A DNA stretch of 12,147 nucleotides, from NCBI GenBank assembly GCA_029864785.1, contig JAOTST010000008.1, positions 1 through 12,147 on the forward strand, read 5' to 3'. Origin of the DNA: Chromatiales bacterium (GTDB lineage: Bacteria > Pseudomonadota > Gammaproteobacteria > Thiohalomonadales > Thiohalomonadaceae). The position numbers were made by a program, and so were the translations under genes. Under the pieces are notes generated by a model, which made no database searches, was not told the DNA's origin, and was given only the letters and a program-made list of their open reading frames with translations. Positions 9,006-12,147 of this stretch are shown here, one piece after another (position 1 is the first letter of the stretch; the number at the start of each line of letters is the position of its first letter).

Positions 9006-9380
9006 ATGGCGACAATTAACCAATTAGTACGTAAACCTCGTAGCCGCAAGAAGGTGAAGAGTAATGTTCCTGCCCTTGAGGCGTGTCCTCAGAAGCGTGG
9101 CGTTTGCACCCGTGTCTATACTACGACACCTAAAAAACCAAACTCTGCACTGCGTAAGGTGGCTCGTGTACGTCTGACTAACGGTTTTGAGGTCTCTTCA
9201 TATATTGGTGGTGAAGGCCACAATCTTCAGGAGCACTCGGTGGTGCTGATTCGTGGCGGTCGTGTTAAAGATTTGCCTGGTGTCCGTTACCACGTTGTTC
9301 GTGGCTCACTCGATACCGCCGGTGTTAGTGATCGTAAGGCTGGCCGTTCTAAGTACGGTACCAAGCGTCCTAAGTCTTAA
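9006..9380 (+). CDS. rpsL: 30S ribosomal protein S12
   Basis: S12 sits at the decoding centre of the small subunit and helps control accuracy. At 124 residues it has the standard length and aligns end to end with E. coli S12. The conserved [12 protein letters not shown] places K43 and K44 (counting Met), and [13 protein letters not shown] places K88 and D89. These streptomycin-related lysines are the sensitive type. D89 is the aspartate that is methylthiolated in E. coli. The ATG at 9006 gives the family N-terminus [12 protein letters not shown]. The best ribosome site, GGAG at 8990-8993, is 12 bases away, which is long, and an out-of-frame ATG lies between them at 8998. First gene of the str operon, 19 bases before rpsG. 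Confidence 0.98.
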   Translation: MATINQLVRKPRSRKKVKSNVPALEACPQKRGVCTRVYTTTPKKPNSALRKVARVRLTNGFEVSSYIGGEGHNLQEHSVVLIRGGRVKDLPGVRYHVVRGSLDTAGVSDRKAGRSKYGTKRPKS

Positions 9381-9399
9381 TATATAAAGGTTTCTAAAG

Positions 9400-9873
9400 A
9401 TGTCTAGAAGAAATACAGCAGCAAAACGTGAGATTTTGCCCGATCCCAAGTTCGGAAATCGCACCCTCTCCAAGTTCATGAATATTGTTATGCAGAGTGG
9501 CAAAAAATCTGTCGCTGAGCGCATTGTTTATGGTGCACTGGATCAGGTTGCAGAGAAGAACAAGAGTGGTGAGCCGCTTGATATCTTTGAAAAAGCACTA
9601 GAGAACATTCGTCCGATGGTTGAGGTTAAATCTCGCCGTGTGGGTGGCGCGACTTATCAGGTGCCTATCGAGGTACGTGGAGAGCGTGGTACTGCTCTGG
9701 CGATGCGCTGGTTGGTAGACTCTGCGCGTAAGCGTGGTGAGAAGACCATGGGTCTTAGACTCGCCGGTGAAATTCTTGATGCCAACGATAGTAAAGGTAG
9801 CGCTGTGAAAAAGCGTGAAGATACTCACCGTATGGCTGAAGCCAATAAGGCGTTCGCTCACTACCGCTGGTAG
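9400..9873 (+). CDS. rpsG: 30S ribosomal protein S7
   Basis: S7 is a primary 16S rRNA-binding protein that nucleates assembly of the 30S head and lies near the E site. It has 157 residues, the usual short form without the C-terminal extension of E. coli K-12. Conserved blocks visible are ILPDPKFG near the start, [20 protein letters not shown] in the middle and [21 protein letters not shown] at the C-terminus. The ATG is preceded by AAAGG (9386-9390) nine bases upstream. In E. coli S7 represses the str operon by binding the S12-S7 spacer, but here that spacer is only 19 bases. fusA follows after 24 bases. Confidence 0.98.
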   Translation: MSRRNTAAKREILPDPKFGNRTLSKFMNIVMQSGKKSVAERIVYGALDQVAEKNKSGEPLDIFEKALENIRPMVEVKSRRVGGATYQVPIEVRGERGTALAMRWLVDSARKRGEKTMGLRLAGEILDANDSKGSAVKKREDTHRMAEANKAFAHYRW

Positions 9874-9897
9874 TCGAGAGGATCAGGAACAACTCCG

Positions 9898-11997
9898 GTG
9901 GCACGTACAACCCCTATCGACCGTTATCGCAACTTGGGCATCATGGCTCATATTGATGCAGGTAAGACGACGACTACCGAAAGGGTTTTGTACTACACCG
10001 GAATCTCTCACAAGATTGGTGAGGTGCATGACGGTGCTGCGACCATGGATTGGATGGAGCAGGAGCAGGAGCGTGGAATAACCATCACCTCTGCGGCAAC
10101 CACCTGTTTCTGGCAAGGGATGGACAAACAGTTTGAGCAACATCGTATCAATATTATTGATACACCGGGGCACGTTGACTTCACTATTGAAGTGGAGCGA
10201 TCTCTGAGAGTTCTAGATGGCGCATGTGCTGTCTTCTGTGCTGTGGGTGGTGTAGAGCCACAGTCTGAGACGGTATGGAGACAGGCCAATAAATACGAGG
10301 TTCCTCGAATCGCATTCGTCAATAAGATGGATCGTTCGGGTGCCGATTTTCTGCGTGTGGTTGAGCAGATTAAGACCCGTCTGGGTGCCAACGCAATTCC
10401 GATTCAGCTCAATATAGGTGCTGAAGAAGAGTTTGCCGGTATTATTGATCTGATCCGCATGAAGGCGATCTACTGGAATGAATCTGACATGGGCGCAACC
10501 TATGAAGAGAAGGATATTCCTGCTGAACTGATGGAGAAGGCGCAGGAGCTGCACGACCAGATGGTTGAAGCGGCTGCCGAGGCGAATGAAGATTTGATGG
10601 AAAAATATCTTGATGAGAGTGATCTCTCTCAGGATGATATTCGTGAAGGTCTGCGTGTTCAGACGCTGAGAAACGAGATTGTTCTCTGCATGTGCGGTTC
10701 AGCCTTTAAGAACAAAGGCGTGCAGGCAATGCTCGATGCAGTCATCTATTATATGCCTGCACCGACCGATGTTAAGGCGATTGCCGGTGTTCTTGATGAT
10801 GCCGATGAGAGCGAGGCAGAGCGTCACGCCAATGATGATGAGCCGTTTGCGGCGTTGGCGTTTAAGATTGCGACCGACCCATTTGTGGGAACGCTGACTT
10901 TTTTCAGGGTTTACTCTGGAATTCTTAAGTCGGGCGATTCGGTCTATAACCCGGTGAAAGGTAAGAAAGAGCGTGTTGGTCGTATCCTACAGATGCATGC
11001 CAATTCGCGTGAAGAGATTAAAGAGGTTCGCGCGGGTGATATTGCCGCAGCAGTGGGCCTGAAGGATGTCACTACGGGTGAAACTCTCTGCGACCAGAAA
11101 AATGTGATTACGCTTGAGCGTATGGAGTTTCCTGAACCGGTTATTTCGGTGGCGATTGAGCCTAAGACTCAGGCCGATCAGGAGAAGATGGGCGTCGCCC
11201 TCTCCAAGCTGGCTCAAGAGGACCCCTCATTCCGTGTCCATACCGATGAAGAGTCGGGGCAGACCATTATTTCGGGAATGGGTGAGCTGCACCTAGAGAT
11301 TATCGTTGATCGTATGAAACGTGAATTTTCAGTAGAGGCCAATGTCGGTGCGCCGCAGGTCTCTTACCGTGAAGGAATTCACAATAAGGTTGAGGCAGAA
11401 GGAAAATTTATCCGTCAATCTGGTGGTCGTGGTCAATATGGACATGTCTGGTTGCGCATTGAGCCGCAAGAGCAGGGTGTAGGTTACGAATTTGTGAATG
11501 AAGTTGTGGGTGGTTCGGTTCCGCGCGAGTATATTCCTGCGGTCGATAAGGGTATTCAGGAGCAGATGGGCAATGGTGTTTTAGCCGGATATCCCATGGA
11601 AGATGTGAAGGTTACCCTGTTTGATGGCTCCTACCACGATGTCGATTCAAACGAGATGGCCTTTAAGGTTGCCGGTTCAATGGGATTTAGGAATGGCGCA
11701 CTTGATGCAGGTGCCTACCTTCTTGAACCCATTATGAATGTTGAGGTGGTGACACCTGAAGAGTACATGGGTGACGTGATGGGCGATTTGAATCGTCGTC
11801 GTGGCATCGTGCAGGGTATGGAAGACAGTGTCTCTGGAAAGCAGATTAGAGCTGAAGTTCCGCTGGCCGAAATGTTCGGTTATGCGACTGATATGCGCTC
11901 TGCCACTCAGGGACGTGCGACCTACTCAATGGAGTTTGCTAAGTATGCAGAGGCTCCTAATAATATTGCTGAAGTCGTCATGAAAAAGGCTTCTTAA
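9898..11997 (+). CDS. fusA: Translation elongation factor G
   Basis: Cytoplasmic GTPase that drives ribosomal translocation and, with the recycling factor, subunit splitting. It has 699 residues (E. coli 704). The GTG start gives the family N-terminus [12 protein letters not shown] and has AGGA at 9885-9888 nine bases upstream; a purine-rich GAGAGG lies at 9876-9881. GTPase motifs: P-loop AHIDAGKTT (17-25), switch I region [15 protein letters not shown] (88-92), NKMD (142-145) and the G5-like CGSAFKNKG. Domain II carries the [19 protein letters not shown] block, domain III carries [18 protein letters not shown], and the domain IV tip has GSYHDVDS. It keeps the features of the main housekeeping EF-G, not a RelBE-type or tetracycline-protection paralogue. 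Third gene of the operon, between rpsG and tuf. Confidence 0.98.
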   Translation: MARTTPIDRYRNLGIMAHIDAGKTTTTERVLYYTGISHKIGEVHDGAATMDWMEQEQERGITITSAATTCFWQGMDKQFEQHRINIIDTPGHVDFTIEVERSLRVLDGACAVFCAVGGVEPQSETVWRQANKYEVPRIAFVNKMDRSGADFLRVVEQIKTRLGANAIPIQLNIGAEEEFAGIIDLIRMKAIYWNESDMGATYEEKDIPAELMEKAQELHDQMVEAAAEANEDLMEKYLDESDLSQDDIREGLRVQTLRNEIVLCMCGSAFKNKGVQAMLDAVIYYMPAPTDVKAIAGVLDDADESEAERHANDDEPFAALAFKIATDPFVGTLTFFRVYSGILKSGDSVYNPVKGKKERVGRILQMHANSREEIKEVRAGDIAAAVGLKDVTTGETLCDQKNVITLERMEFPEPVISVAIEPKTQADQEKMGVALSKLAQEDPSFRVHTDEESGQTIISGMGELHLEIIVDRMKREFSVEANVGAPQVSYREGIHNKVEAEGKFIRQSGGRGQYGHVWLRIEPQEQGVGYEFVNEVVGGSVPREYIPAVDKGIQEQMGNGVLAGYPMEDVKVTLFDGSYHDVDSNEMAFKVAGSMGFRNGALDAGAYLLEPIMNVEVVTPEEYMGDVMGDLNRRRGIVQGMEDSVSGKQIRAEVPLAEMFGYATDMRSATQGRATYSMEFAKYAEAPNNIAEVVMKKAS

Positions 11998-12038
11998 CCG
12001 TTTTAAGTATTTAGAAATTTAGATTTTTGTAGAGGTAA

Positions 12039-12147
<109 letters not shown>

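Noticed and set aside
9129..9270. Streptomycin resistance substitutions in rpsL
   Set aside because: K43, K44 and K88 (counting Met) are unchanged.

Overview
The window is a housekeeping segment of a bacterial genome, all on the + strand: the end of the rpoBC transcription unit followed by the str operon. In order it holds rpoB (lacking only its first few codons at the left edge), rpoC, a 661-base gap, rpsL, rpsG, fusA and the first 34 codons of tuf. The proteins are close to those of Gammaproteobacteria throughout. The RpoB N-terminal region resembles the Pseudomonas type more than the enteric type. Direct succession of rpoC by rpsL points to a non-enteric gammaproteobacterium, because in E. 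coli the two clusters lie apart. The genus cannot be named from this sequence. Base composition looks moderate, near half G+C by eye (not computed).

Bases 2-8344 encode the beta and beta' subunits of RNA polymerase. A 54-base spacer with a foldback separates the genes, and rpoC begins at GTG. All expected catalytic residues and both zinc sites are intact. The rifampicin region has no familiar resistance substitution. A strong intrinsic terminator (8361-8394) closes the unit.

Bases 8395-9005 are the only unusual part. A degenerate array of about four related units of unequal length occupies roughly 8396-8800. It contains a 29-base near-perfect direct repeat, two copies of GCGATCGC and several small hairpins. 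No convincing gene was found there, though parts show a weak coding-like pattern. After about 100 AT-richer bases comes a near-consensus sigma-70 promoter (8906-8934) with a G+C-rich discriminator, then a terminator-like hairpin in the short leader (8948-8975), then rpsL.

Bases 9006-12147 encode S12, S7, EF-G and the start of EF-Tu with spacers of 19, 24 and 47 bases, as expected of one operon. S12 and S7 build the 30S decoding site and head, and EF-G and EF-Tu drive elongation, so the window joins RNA synthesis to translation elongation. The S12-S7 spacer is too short for the S7 autoregulatory structure known from E. coli, which makes the rpsL leader the more likely control point. Apart from the repeat array and the leader, this is an ordinary region, and I see no new enzymatic, defence or mobile system.
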